Below are positions 24,432-33,062 of a DNA stretch of 35,331 nt, in pieces (the stretch's first letter is position 1; each line of letters starts with the position of its first letter). The DNA comes from an uncultured Bacteroidales bacterium (GTDB lineage Bacteria; Bacteroidota; Bacteroidia; Bacteroidales; Paludibacteraceae). The position numbers and the translations under genes were made by a program. The notes under the pieces were generated by a model. The model worked only from the letters and a program-made list of their open reading frames with translations, searched no databases and was not told the origin of the DNA. The stretch is taken from assembly GCA_900317345.1 (NCBI GenBank), contig ONGK01000013.1:1-35331 (forward strand), given 5' to 3'.

Positions 24432-25079
24432 TTATATTTCCTTGCCTGTCTTTTCTTCGCTCTCAAAGGGGAAGAGACCAAACAACTCGGCGTCGATATG
24501 GTCCGTCACCCAGCGGAAATCTTCTGGGTTCTCGCCAAACTTAATCTTGTCACCTTCTACTATCAGCAGCTTGCCTTTGTAGTCCTTAATCCAGTTCTCG
24601 TACTTGTCATTCAGGCCTTGCAAATAGTCCAGTTTTATCTGTTGCTCATAGCCACGGGCACGCTTCTGAATCTGTGCCACCAGTGTAGGTATAGACGCAC
24701 GCACATAAATCAGCAAATCCGGCATCTTAACAAGCGACATCATTAGGTCAAACAAGTCTTGATAGTTGTCGAAATCGCGGTCCGACATCATCCCGTGGTC
24801 ATGCAGGTTTGGCGCAAATATACGGGCATCTTCATATATCGTACGGTCCTGAATGATATATTTGTCCGTTTTGCCGATCTCCACTACGTCTTTAAAACGC
24901 TTGTTGAGAAAATAAATCTGCAGATTAAAAGACCATCGCGCCATATCGGCGTAGAAATCTGCAAGATACGGATTATACTCCACGCTCTCGAAACGCGGTT
25001 CCCAGCCATAATGTTTGGCGAGCATGTTTGTCAGGGTGGTTTTGCCGCACCCGATGTTTCCTGCTACTGCTATGTGCAT
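24432..25079 (-). CDS. Deoxynucleoside kinase (second of a tandem pair)
   Basis: 215 aa, normal for the dNK family. P-loop GNIGCGKTT (8-16), IIQDRTIYED (about 95-104, family D/E-R-S/T motif), ARGYEQQIKLDYLQGLNDKY LID/arginine region. The family phosphorylates deoxyadenosine, deoxyguanosine or deoxycytidine in salvage. It shares the whole length and layout with the upstream paralogue (MHIAVAGNIGCGKTT against MYIAIAGNIGAGKTT), so it arose by duplication; in other bacteria such pairs form dAK/dGK heterodimers. The gap to the first kinase gene is 15 nt. Substrate choice cannot be read from the sequence. Confidence 0.9.
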   Translation of the reverse strand: MHIAVAGNIGCGKTTLTNMLAKHYGWEPRFESVEYNPYLADFYADMARWSFNLQIYFLNKRFKDVVEIGKTDKYIIQDRTIYEDARIFAPNLHDHGMMSDRDFDNYQDLFDLMMSLVKMPDLLIYVRASIPTLVAQIQKRARGYEQQIKLDYLQGLNDKYENWIKDYKGKLLIVEGDKIKFGENPEDFRWVTDHIDAELFGLFPFESEEKTGKEI

Positions 25080-25094
25080 AGTATCAATGTTTTA

Positions 25095-25727
25095 TTAATT
25101 CCAGTTTTGTTCGCTGAATAGACCGAATAACTCGGCATCCACTTTATTGACCACCGTCCGGAAATCGGCAGGGTTGTTCTCAAAGTCCATTCCGTCAGAG
25201 TCTATCACGAGTACTCGTCCGTCGTATTTATTGAAGATGAAGTCTTCATATTTCTCGTTCAGCCCTTTCAAATAGTCGATTTGCATCGTTTGCTCGTATT
25301 CGCGTCCGCGCTTCTGTATCTGAGCGATAAGCGCCGGGACGGACTTGCGCAGATAAATCATCAAATCCGGCATCTTCATCTGCGATTTCATCAGGTCGAA
25401 CAACTCCATGAAGGTCTCATAATCGCGTTCACTTAGGTCGCCGCGCTCGTAGTTATTGCGGACGAATACATACACTCCCTCAAATATACTACGGTCCTGA
25501 ACAATCGTGTGCGTCGATTTCTGCACCACCATCATATCTTTGAATCGCTCTTTGAGAAAATACGTCTCCAAACAGAACGCCCATCGCTCTATATCGCCGT
25601 AGTAATCCTCCAAATACGGATTGAAACTCACGCTCTCAAAGCGCGGTTCCCAACCGTAGTATTTCGCCAACATCTTGGTCAGCGTCGTCTTGCCGGCACC
25701 TATATTTCCTGCGATAGCTATATACAC
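25095..25727 (-). CDS. Deoxynucleoside kinase (first of a tandem pair)
   Basis: 210 aa beginning with GTG at 25727, directly abutting the TAA of the upstream amylase (25728-25730). P-loop GNIGAGKTT, IVQDRSIFEG motif, and GREYEQTMQIDYLKGLNEKY for the active-site arginines. Cytosolic dNK-family enzyme of deoxynucleoside salvage. Together with the next gene it forms a paralogous pair that may function as a heterodimer. Metabolically it has no evident link to the secreted amylases upstream, so its position may reflect operon growth rather than a pathway. Confidence 0.9.
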   Translation of the reverse strand: MYIAIAGNIGAGKTTLTKMLAKYYGWEPRFESVSFNPYLEDYYGDIERWAFCLETYFLKERFKDMMVVQKSTHTIVQDRSIFEGVYVFVRNNYERGDLSERDYETFMELFDLMKSQMKMPDLMIYLRKSVPALIAQIQKRGREYEQTMQIDYLKGLNEKYEDFIFNKYDGRVLVIDSDGMDFENNPADFRTVVNKVDAELFGLFSEQNWN

Positions 25728-28136
25728 TTATCGAACCTCCATTCCCGTTATCGTATAGGTCTTATCGCCACGGCGGATGAAAATCTGGCCGTTACGGAAG
25801 AACTTCAAAACTTTCTTTGTCTCTTCGTCCGGAATATTCTCTATCGGTAACGTTCGTACTATATTCGTGTCAATCACGGGCAAAGCGATAGGACTACCGG
25901 TAAATATCTTCAACTCTCCCGGATGGAGCTGATAGGAAGCCGCAGCATGCGTTGCCCCTCCGAAATAATCATACCATGTACCCGATGGTAAAGTAGCCGT
26001 CTGCACGGATATCGTATCGAAATTGGCTACTGCGTACACATCATCGCCCCAACGGATATAGCGTAACTTAACTCCACCGCCGATGGACTGAGCACTTGGA
26101 TCGCCGGCAAACACATTCGGCATCAGTTCGGTACGCAGACGAATTACTTGCGCACATCTCTCATAGGCGGCAAGACGGTGCGCATCGTCAAAATAGCCGT
26201 ATTTCTCCGGACGTGGTTTCTTGTTGCAGCGGTAGTCGCTTTTATTGCCATTCGGATGGTCCACATCGCTGTTGATGGAGAAGTCATAACCGATCTCTTC
26301 GTACTGCCACAGCATATGCGAACCGTTCAGCAGCACATTGAATGCCACATTCTCCGCCACGCGTCCTAAACGTACGCTGTCGGTAGGAATATCGTATGCA
26401 CCCCACTTCTTGCATTTATATTGCATTCGCTCCTCATCATGACTCTCGCAATAGGATACATACCCGTCCTGATTGGCGCTGGCAAAACTGTCGCCGTCCT
26501 TAAGCCAACCCATCGCCGTTTGGCAATAGGCATTAGTGGTATTATTCCAGCAAATCATGCCGTAGTTGATTAACCGCGGACGTTCGGTAGCCATACTGTC
26601 TCCCCAGTGCTCCAAAATCATATATGCATCGGGCGAAACGGCTTTCACGCCATGGTCATAATAGTCCTTCAAATTACCTACAGAGGTGTGAGGCTTGTCC
26701 GAGCAAAGGCCGTGACTCAAATCCAGACGGAAACCGTCCACCTTATACTCCGTCAGCCAGTAAGCCAACGCGCGGGTGAACATCTCGTGGGCCGGCGGGA
26801 AACCGTGATTCCAATCCTCATACACGTTATCGCTATGCGGAGCGGTTACATTAAACCACGGATTCTGTGCTAAGTCCGAACCATACGGATAGAGTTTGTT
26901 CATCGGGTTCAGACCCGTTGCGTGGTTGAACACCATATCCAGAATAACAGCCATGCCGCGTTTATGGCACTCGTCGATGAATGTCTTTATGTCATTCTCA
27001 GAACCATACGCTCGGTCGGGCGCAAAATAATGGTTGGGCGAATATCCCCAGTTGTAGTTCCCGTCGAACTCACAGATTGGCATCAACTCAATAGCATTGA
27101 CACCCAACTGTTGCAGATAATCCAGACGGTCAAGCACGCCCGTAATCGTGCGCTGAGGGGTATAATCATAGGTCCATAGTTCGTAGATGACGAGGTTGTT
27201 CTTGTTCGGACGCTGGAAATTAAGGGTCGCCTGCGACCATGGGAAAGCCGGCTTCCGCGTCTGGATAACGGTCACGTAACCGCCGTCTGCTCCTTGCGTC
27301 GGATAGCTAATCAGACTTGGGTCTGCCCAGCGAGGCTCATACTGGTCATCCGGATGAATCACTTTCTCCGAGTATAAATCCGACAACTGCTTGTGAACGC
27401 CGTCTGCGCGCTCCACTGCATATTGGAACCGGTATTCTTTACCGGGTGTCAGACCCGTCAGCGTAATCCAGAAATAGTTGCCGTCTTTATACAATTGGTG
27501 AGCCGCGTCCAATTTCCAGTTAGTCATGTCGCCTATCAGGAACACGCGCTTGGCGGATTCCGTCTTGCTCGCGGCATACGTACAGAGCGTCACGGATGTA
27601 CCGTCGGTGCCGTAATAAATACCATTGCTCACACCTGCCGGACGAGCCTGCTCCGTCGGCACCAAACCCGCCACGTCATTCCATATATCATCATCTATTA
27701 TCTCCTCGCCGAGCGTGATAAGTATATCCTTACCCGACGATGTCTTGCCTTCTTTGCTTCCGTTGGGACCGTCATGGAACACGAACGCCAACTTCTTGAT
27801 ATCCGTACTCTCAGGTACGCCGTAGAATGTGTAGAGATTAGGTATCTCCAACTGCCATTTGCCGTCACCGGTTGCTGTCAACTGTGGCTGCGTCGCGCCG
27901 CGCCATGTACCTATTACGTTCTTCCAGTCCGAATCGTTTTTGGACGCCGAGGTGATTAGACCCGTGTGGGCATAGCATTTAGTCGCTCCGGCCATACCGC
28001 CATTCCCCTTTGTCGGATCAAAAGTGACGGTCACAGCACCGGTATAGCCCACCGGAATAGGATTAGGACTCGTCATCACCTGCGCACCTGCAACCAGCGC
28101 ACAAAGGCTCATCAAACTCAATATTAACTTACGCAT
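25728..28136 (-). CDS. Secreted GH13 alpha-glucanase with CBM48-like module
   Basis: 802 aa. Signal peptide 1-18. About 20-145 form a beta-rich N-terminal domain with KNDSDWKNVIGTW; about 180-245 resemble CBM48 (KRVFLIGDMTNWKLDAAHQL). The GH13 (beta/alpha)8 barrel is about 305-690 with region I DMVFNH (400-405), region II GFRLDLSHG with nucleophile Asp472, region III ILEHWG with acid/base Glu509, and region IV ESHDE with His566/Asp567. All catalytic residues are present. The family cleaves or rearranges alpha-1,4/1,6-glucans; the CBM48-like module suggests activity toward branched starch or glycogen (pullulanase or branching-like), not proven. The last 25 residues (FFRNGQIFIRRGDKTYTITG) are the short C-terminal tail shared by four proteins here. 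It follows the 631-aa amylase by 12 nt. Confidence 0.9.
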   Translation of the reverse strand: MRKLILSLMSLCALVAGAQVMTSPNPIPVGYTGAVTVTFDPTKGNGGMAGATKCYAHTGLITSASKNDSDWKNVIGTWRGATQPQLTATGDGKWQLEIPNLYTFYGVPESTDIKKLAFVFHDGPNGSKEGKTSSGKDILITLGEEIIDDDIWNDVAGLVPTEQARPAGVSNGIYYGTDGTSVTLCTYAASKTESAKRVFLIGDMTNWKLDAAHQLYKDGNYFWITLTGLTPGKEYRFQYAVERADGVHKQLSDLYSEKVIHPDDQYEPRWADPSLISYPTQGADGGYVTVIQTRKPAFPWSQATLNFQRPNKNNLVIYELWTYDYTPQRTITGVLDRLDYLQQLGVNAIELMPICEFDGNYNWGYSPNHYFAPDRAYGSENDIKTFIDECHKRGMAVILDMVFNHATGLNPMNKLYPYGSDLAQNPWFNVTAPHSDNVYEDWNHGFPPAHEMFTRALAYWLTEYKVDGFRLDLSHGLCSDKPHTSVGNLKDYYDHGVKAVSPDAYMILEHWGDSMATERPRLINYGMICWNNTTNAYCQTAMGWLKDGDSFASANQDGYVSYCESHDEERMQYKCKKWGAYDIPTDSVRLGRVAENVAFNVLLNGSHMLWQYEEIGYDFSINSDVDHPNGNKSDYRCNKKPRPEKYGYFDDAHRLAAYERCAQVIRLRTELMPNVFAGDPSAQSIGGGVKLRYIRWGDDVYAVANFDTISVQTATLPSGTWYDYFGGATHAAASYQLHPGELKIFTGSPIALPVIDTNIVRTLPIENIPDEETKKVLKFFRNGQIFIRRGDKTYTITGMEVR

Positions 28137-28148
28137 TTCTTCCCTTTT

Positions 28149-30044
28149 TTAGAATGTACAATTGCGGCCCATCACGTCATACACCTGCTCGCCGCAGCGG
28201 ATATATAGTTTACCGTCTCTGATGAATTTCTCTCCCTTGACCTGTTGACCGTTGCCCGTCACCTCTTCGATGCCTTGTGTGCGGTCGGTGCGCTCTGTGT
28301 TCTTGTCGCCGCGCGGAGTCGTCATCTTGTAATATACGCCATAGTTCACGCCTTTCACCGCGAGTGTGTAACCGCTCGGTGTGCTGTTATAGCCCGAATT
28401 AGGACCCAGCAGCAGACGTATCTCGCCGTTCGTTCCTACGATGGTCGCCTTATAGAAACCGTCACCGGCTGTCTCGTCTTTCACTTCGCTCTGGCTGTGG
28501 ACACCGGCTTTATAACGAGCGTTAATCATTTTCTTGATATCCTCTTTGAAGGCCACCCAGTGAGGATAGAATACGCACGGAACACCCGGCATCGACAGCA
28601 TGTATGCGTTGCATATCAGCACTTTGTCGCGGCATATGCTCATCGAGTTACCCAGGCCGCAGAACTCATTCTCATTCCGCGGCTCATCATTGAAGCGCTC
28701 GAACGAGTCATGGCTATCGATAAACGTAACGGCGTAGCGACTCATGCCTGCCCCGAGAAGACCCGGACCTCGCAATGCAGTGTAGGTGTCGGATGCTATG
28801 CCGTTATTGAACGCCTGATATTTCGTGGCAAAGTCGAAGGTCAAGGTGTTATGGCCGGCATCGTTGAGGTGCGATTTTAATGCATCCACACTGCCGTCCC
28901 ACATCTCCATCACGCTAAAATAGGCCTCAGCCGCACGGTTGTAATCTTTGATATGGCTATTGTGATAGCCCTTGCAGTAGTCGTAGCGGAAACCGTCCAC
29001 CTTTACCACATTACGCATCCATTTCAGGTAGGCCTTGAACATGTTCTGCACATTCGCATTCGTGTGGTCCCAGTCGCGTGACGATGGATAATTGGCCTCG
29101 TTGCCGTAACCGTCATCTGCCGCACCTGTGGCAAACCCTTTGCAGGCCGCTGCATCAGGGTCGTCCGTGTAATTGATTTCGTCCGTGCTGCATATATACG
29201 AGCCGTTCGGAGTGAACCTGCCGTATGTGCCGAAGTTATAACCGCTATAACCGCACCAGTCGTTTTGAGCGTCTGCGTGGTTGATGACGATATCCGCCAC
29301 CACACGGGCGCCATTCTTATGGAAGGTCTCTATCAGACGATGTAAGTTCGGAGCGGTACCCAAACCGCCGTCCAAGTCGCTGTAATTGGACGGATGATAA
29401 CCCAAACCGCCGGAAGACTTGCTCATTTGTGGTAACCAAATCAAGTCAAACCACTGGCCCGCTTCCGTGGCCAAGCTGGTCACCCCGTCTGCTGCTTTGT
29501 TGTTCAGCCAGTCTATCCATTTCGTACGGCCGTATATCTCCGTCGGACTGCCTGTTTTTTGCTGCTGATAGCTGTCCCAGTAGAAGCCTTGAAGCATCAC
29601 GTCCGGACAATTGGACGGCGCCGAACCCGGATAGCCCGGTACGATAGGCTCACCGCCGTGGATATCCTGACCCGCCGTGCAGTCCGAACCCGGACCGATA
29701 TACACCTCATCTGCCTCCCATTTCAACTTGATATAGAAATCATAGCATCCCGTCACGCTTACCGTGTAACGCTGATTGGTGGCATCATATGTGAAACCTG
29801 CCACTGAAGCGGGATTAAGCGGTTTTACCCAAGCCGCACTCACTGTCGCATTGTACAACTGGCAGTAATCGCCGGAACTGACCTGCACGTGCGCCAGATA
29901 TTGCTCAAAACCCTCGCCGTATGGGTCTGTGCCCTCAAAAGAAGCGGCATAAAACATCGACCCGTTTACCAAAATGCCGTAATTCTGCGCATACATCATC
30001 GTCGCGCATAGAACGGCCATCATACATACTATTGTCTTTTTCAT
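28149..30044 (-). CDS. Secreted GH13 alpha-amylase with N-terminal carbohydrate-binding-like module
   Basis: 631 aa. Signal peptide 1-19. About 21-116 form a starch-binding-like beta domain (ILVNGSMFYAASFEGTDPYG). The GH13 barrel is about 145-560: region I DIVINH (252-257), region II VDGFRYDYCKG with nucleophile Asp355, region III SVMEMWDG with Glu380, region IV FIDSHDSFER with His445/Asp446. It is a paralogue of the next gene upstream (CPDVMLQGFYWDSY against CEDVMLQAFYWDSY). The C-terminus has the short tail (FIRDGKLYIRCGEQVYDVMG). Role: extracellular endo-hydrolysis of starch-like alpha-glucans. It lies 11 nt after the 489-aa paralogue. No SusC/SusD-type import genes are present nearby, unusual for a Bacteroidetes starch locus. 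Confidence 0.92.
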   Translation of the reverse strand: MKKTIVCMMAVLCATMMYAQNYGILVNGSMFYAASFEGTDPYGEGFEQYLAHVQVSSGDYCQLYNATVSAAWVKPLNPASVAGFTYDATNQRYTVSVTGCYDFYIKLKWEADEVYIGPGSDCTAGQDIHGGEPIVPGYPGSAPSNCPDVMLQGFYWDSYQQQKTGSPTEIYGRTKWIDWLNNKAADGVTSLATEAGQWFDLIWLPQMSKSSGGLGYHPSNYSDLDGGLGTAPNLHRLIETFHKNGARVVADIVINHADAQNDWCGYSGYNFGTYGRFTPNGSYICSTDEINYTDDPDAAACKGFATGAADDGYGNEANYPSSRDWDHTNANVQNMFKAYLKWMRNVVKVDGFRYDYCKGYHNSHIKDYNRAAEAYFSVMEMWDGSVDALKSHLNDAGHNTLTFDFATKYQAFNNGIASDTYTALRGPGLLGAGMSRYAVTFIDSHDSFERFNDEPRNENEFCGLGNSMSICRDKVLICNAYMLSMPGVPCVFYPHWVAFKEDIKKMINARYKAGVHSQSEVKDETAGDGFYKATIVGTNGEIRLLLGPNSGYNSTPSGYTLAVKGVNYGVYYKMTTPRGDKNTERTDRTQGIEEVTGNGQQVKGEKFIRDGKLYIRCGEQVYDVMGRNCTF

Positions 30045-30055
30045 CGTATTTTGGT

Positions 30056-31525
30056 TTATTTGATTTCGTTTCCTAAGATATCATAGATCTTCTCGCCCTT
30101 GCGGATGCATAGTCTGCCGTCGCGTATGAACTTATTCCCTTTGGCCTGCGCCCCGTCGCTTTGCACCTCCTCCATGCCCTGTGGGTTGTCGGCCATGAAA
30201 ATGGTATAAGCGGCTACGCTTCCGCCTTCCGAAGCCACGTGATAACCGGCAGGAGCAATCGTCGAGCGGTTCGGACCCATACGCAGAATAACCGCATAAC
30301 GGTGACCCTGAATGGTAGCCTCGTACACATTATTGTTCTTGCTATCCACGATAGCGGACTCCGAATGAATACCTGCTTCCTTACGAATGGCTATCAACGC
30401 GTTTATCTCGTCCTGGCAACGCTTCCAGTGAGGCCAGAATACGCACGGAACACCCGGCAGCATCAGTATATAGGCATATGCTTCAACCACACGCTTTTTG
30501 ATGGCCGGATCGGTCAGGTCACAACCCTCGCCTGCATACTGGTTGTCGCCGTACGCTTTGTTGCGCTCAAACGTGTCATGATTGTCGATAAACGTCACCG
30601 CATACTTGCCGTAACCCTTGGCGCGAAGCGAATTAGACGGGTTCACCAGCAGACCGTAATTGGTATATTTGCCTATCGCATTGTTCAGAACGCTCTTCAG
30701 CGGAAAATCAAAAATCATCGTGTTGAAATCCGTCTCCTGCAGATGCTGCACCTGTCTGCTGGTGCTTTCCCACAGCTCCGAAACCGACAGATACGGATTG
30801 GCGGCCGTGTTATACATACTCAGGTAGCGCCCGTGGTAACCCAGCGTCATGTCGTACCGAAAACCGTCATAATGCATCACGTTAAGCATCCACCGGACAT
30901 ACGCTTTTGCCCAGGTCTGCACATAATCGCTCGTGTGGTCCAAATCTCGGCATCCGCCGTCGTTCGTTCCTGTATCGAAGTCCCCGCGCTCGTCCACTGG
31001 CGCATTGTAGCATGTCGAACTCGAACTGGTGAAGCCTTCATCGTTGCGGCACATATGCTTTTTCGTCAACTGGTAGGTACCGTACGTACCGAAGTTATCC
31101 GAATAGAAATCACACCAGTTGTTCTCGTTGCCACGGTGGTTTATTACGATATCGGCAAGCACCTTCGTATTCCCTTTATGCAATGCAGCAATCAGCGCTT
31201 CCAAATCGCTCCTTGAACCCCACGAACTCTTCTGATTGCTCAAGCACGCGTGATAGTAACCCACACCGCCTGTCGAAGAAGCGCTCGGTGGAAACCACAC
31301 CAAGTCAAAATTAGCATTGATGGCAGCGGTGTCCTTCAGCAATTGAATCCATTTCGTGCAGCCGTACTTGCTGTCACTGCCGGACTGAGTCTTGTAGCTG
31401 TCCCAGTAAAATGCCTGCAGCATCACGTCCTCGCACTCCGACGGAACACCTATATTTTCCGCGCGGGAATACGTTGCGCTCGCGCACAATATAACACTGA
31501 ATATCGATAGAATTATTTTTTTCAT
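30056..31525 (-). CDS. Secreted GH13 alpha-amylase
   Basis: 489 aa, first gene of the train. Signal peptide about 1-22 (KKIILSIFSVILCASATYS). The catalytic barrel is about 30-400, with region I DIVINHRG (125-132), region II YDGFRYDMTLG with nucleophile Asp225, region III SVSELWES with Glu250, region IV FIDNHDTFER with His316/Asp317. A C-terminal beta domain is followed by the short tail (FIRDGRLCIRKGEKIYDILG). No separate binding module, unlike its 631-aa paralogue. It probably releases maltooligosaccharides from starch or glycogen outside the cell. Promoter at 31547-31578. Confidence 0.92.
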   Translation of the reverse strand: MKKIILSIFSVILCASATYSRAENIGVPSECEDVMLQAFYWDSYKTQSGSDSKYGCTKWIQLLKDTAAINANFDLVWFPPSASSTGGVGYYHACLSNQKSSWGSRSDLEALIAALHKGNTKVLADIVINHRGNENNWCDFYSDNFGTYGTYQLTKKHMCRNDEGFTSSSSTCYNAPVDERGDFDTGTNDGGCRDLDHTSDYVQTWAKAYVRWMLNVMHYDGFRYDMTLGYHGRYLSMYNTAANPYLSVSELWESTSRQVQHLQETDFNTMIFDFPLKSVLNNAIGKYTNYGLLVNPSNSLRAKGYGKYAVTFIDNHDTFERNKAYGDNQYAGEGCDLTDPAIKKRVVEAYAYILMLPGVPCVFWPHWKRCQDEINALIAIRKEAGIHSESAIVDSKNNNVYEATIQGHRYAVILRMGPNRSTIAPAGYHVASEGGSVAAYTIFMADNPQGMEEVQSDGAQAKGNKFIRDGRLCIRKGEKIYDILGNEIK

Positions 31526-31546
31526 GAACTATGTTAAAAACGACTG

Positions 31547-31578
31547 CAAATTTACAACAAAATAATCAAATATGCAAG
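31547..31578 (-). promoter_or_regulatory. Promoter of the 13-gene train
   Basis: Minus strand: CTTG (31578-31575), 20 nt, TAAATTTG (31554-31547), followed 21 nt later by the ATG at 31525. GCATATTTG follows the -33 box. It is the only promoter of this quality I found immediately upstream of any gene in the train. Confidence 0.7.
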
Positions 31579-31798
31579 ATTTTGACCAAAAAAAAGCAAA
31601 TATGCTTGCAAAATTTGTTGTTTTTGGGCAAAAGATTGGTGTTTGCACGTTAGTGCGAACGTAAATTCGGGCTGGTGAAGAAGCCAATTGACTTTTGGCT
31701 TCGAAAGGGAAGGCTGGCGGGGAGACAAAGCCGACCGAGAACAAAACTAGCAAGGCGGAGTCCGAAGTTACAACAATTTTCTGTTTTTTGCACTTTAA
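31579..31798. other. Divergent intergenic region with two hairpins and a promoter relic
   Basis: Between the promoters of the amylase (-) and phosphatase (+) genes. Hairpin 1: GTTTGCAC/GTGCGAAC with loop GTTA (31641-31660, one wobble). Hairpin 2: perfect GAAGCCAA/TTGGCTTC with a 7-nt loop (31680-31702). CCGAAGTTACAACAA at 31762-31776 also occurs at 2101-2115, where it is the degenerate -7 region of a minus-strand promoter copy. No coding region is supported. Confidence 0.45.
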
Positions 31799-31830
31799 TT
31801 TGCTCATATGCGAAAAAAGCAGTACCTTTG
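31799..31830 (+). promoter_or_regulatory. Promoter of the phosphoglycolate-phosphatase-like gene
   Basis: Plus strand: TTTG (31799-31802), 20 nt, TACCTTTG (31823-31830), then ATG at 31851. It fits the 32-nt architecture shared by the other promoters here. Confidence 0.75.
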
Positions 31831-31850
31831 CATCCCAATTTAATACGGCT

Positions 31851-32489
31851 ATGATTATCATTTTTGATCTCGACGGCACCCTCCTCAATACGATTGACGA
31901 CCTGGGATATGCCTGCAACCACGCGCTCGGACAAACCGGGTTCCCGACCCATCCTATCGAAGCCTATCCTGCCAAAGTGGGCAACGGCATCAACAACCTC
32001 ATTCGGCGCGCTCTGCCGGAAAACGAACGGACGGAGGAAAATATCCTCCGCGTACGCCGGTTTTTCGTACCCTATTATGATGCTCATAACTGCGATTACA
32101 CACGCCCGTACGATGGTATCCCACAACTCTTGAGCGCCCTCAAAACGCAAGGGCATCACCTCGCCGTGGCAAGCAATAAATACCAGGCCGCTACGGAGAA
32201 AATCGTCAACCATTTCTTCCCGGACATCTTCGATGTCATCCTCGGCGAACGCGAAGGCATCGAGCGCAAACCCAATCCGCAGATCGTCTATGACATAGAA
32301 AAGAGTCTTTCTACTTTGAGCGAAGCGGTCCTCTACCTCGGCGATAGCCTTGTGGACCGGGATACAGCAGCGAATGCCCATGTGCCGTTTGTCGCGTGCT
32401 CTTGGGGCTTCGTGCCACGCCAAACGCTCGAGCAAGAAGGCATTCCTTCCATCATCCATCACCCCTCCGAACTCCTCGCTTTACTATAA
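31851..32489 (+). CDS. gph: HAD-family phosphoglycolate phosphatase-like hydrolase
   Basis: 212 aa from ATG 31851. An in-frame ATG at 31695 would precede the promoter and add a low-complexity N-terminus, so it is rejected as start. HAD motifs: I DLDGT with nucleophile Asp6, II LAVASNK with Ser, III around RKPNPQ with Lys, IV GDSLVDRDTA. An alpha-helical cap lies at about 15-85 (C1 cap). The fold fits Gph/PGP-type enzymes that dephosphorylate 2-phosphoglycolate or related small phosphates; the exact substrate is uncertain. It is transcribed alone and convergent with the lipoprotein gene. Confidence 0.85.
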   Translation: MIIIFDLDGTLLNTIDDLGYACNHALGQTGFPTHPIEAYPAKVGNGINNLIRRALPENERTEENILRVRRFFVPYYDAHNCDYTRPYDGIPQLLSALKTQGHHLAVASNKYQAATEKIVNHFFPDIFDVILGEREGIERKPNPQIVYDIEKSLSTLSEAVLYLGDSLVDRDTAANAHVPFVACSWGFVPRQTLEQEGIPSIIHHPSELLALL

Positions 32490-32518
32490 AAAAAATCGTC
32501 CTCTCGGGCGATTTTTTC
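32488..32518. terminator. Bidirectional terminator between convergent genes
   Basis: Stem ATCGTCC/GGGCGAT (one wobble, loop TCTC, 32495-32512) flanked by an A run on the left (32488-32495) and a T run on the right (32512-32517). It can therefore end the phosphatase transcript on plus and the lipoprotein transcript on minus. Confidence 0.85.
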
Positions 32519-32535
32519 ATATCCTTTCAGGCGCT

Positions 32536-33060
32536 TTATAGCTTTGTCGCAACGATAGTCGTCTGCCCCTTACCCGCGAGATTGTCGAGGATGCCGAGGG
32601 TGTCAGACGAATAGGTAGCGGTTATATCCACATTGGTCACAAAGGAAAGGGTATCCTCTTGCAAAGTCGCTTTACCATAGGTAAAAGAGAGGTCCATCAC
32701 CAGTTTTTTAAACGTCTCTCGGGCGGTCGTTGGCTCCAAAAACAGTCCGTCGCCCGCCACATGACCCAGCGAACTGTCTTTCTCCACGATCATCCACACC
32801 GCGTTCTCCTCGTCCGCAAGAGCAATAGACAGAAAGCCTTCCTCGTTCATAGGTACGGCCAGTACCTTGAGAGCTCCGGCATACAGGTCGATAGAACCCG
32901 TCGATACAAACGAATAGTCACCTACAAACGCTTCGCGAGCGTCTTTCTTCGGGCCTTCCTTCGAACCCTCGCATGCACTCATCACCAGCGCTGCCAACAG
33001 CAATACGCTCGTCCTTTTCAGATACTTTGCAAACATATTCATTCCGTTTATTTGTTTCAT
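32536..33060 (-). CDS. Hypothetical lipoprotein
   Basis: 174 aa from ATG 33060; a start at 33081 would overlap the transporter gene and one at 33042 is also possible. The N-terminus is a lipoprotein signal (SVLLLAALVMSACEGS, lipobox LVMSAC). The remainder is a small beta-rich domain (AFVGDYSFVSTGSIDLYAG, ATLQEDTLSFVTNVDITATYSSD), reminiscent of lipocalin-like Bacteroidales lipoproteins. I do not recognise a specific family. It is 2 nt downstream of the transporter stop codon, so the two are co-transcribed. Confidence 0.7.
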   Translation of the reverse strand: MKQINGMNMFAKYLKRTSVLLLAALVMSACEGSKEGPKKDAREAFVGDYSFVSTGSIDLYAGALKVLAVPMNEEGFLSIALADEENAVWMIVEKDSSLGHVAGDGLFLEPTTARETFKKLVMDLSFTYGKATLQEDTLSFVTNVDITATYSSDTLGILDNLAGKGQTTIVATKL

Positions 33061-33062
33061 AA

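Noticed and set aside
31650..32462. 270-codon minus frame opposite the HAD phosphatase
   Set aside because: It is the complement of a gene with all HAD motifs and its own promoter.
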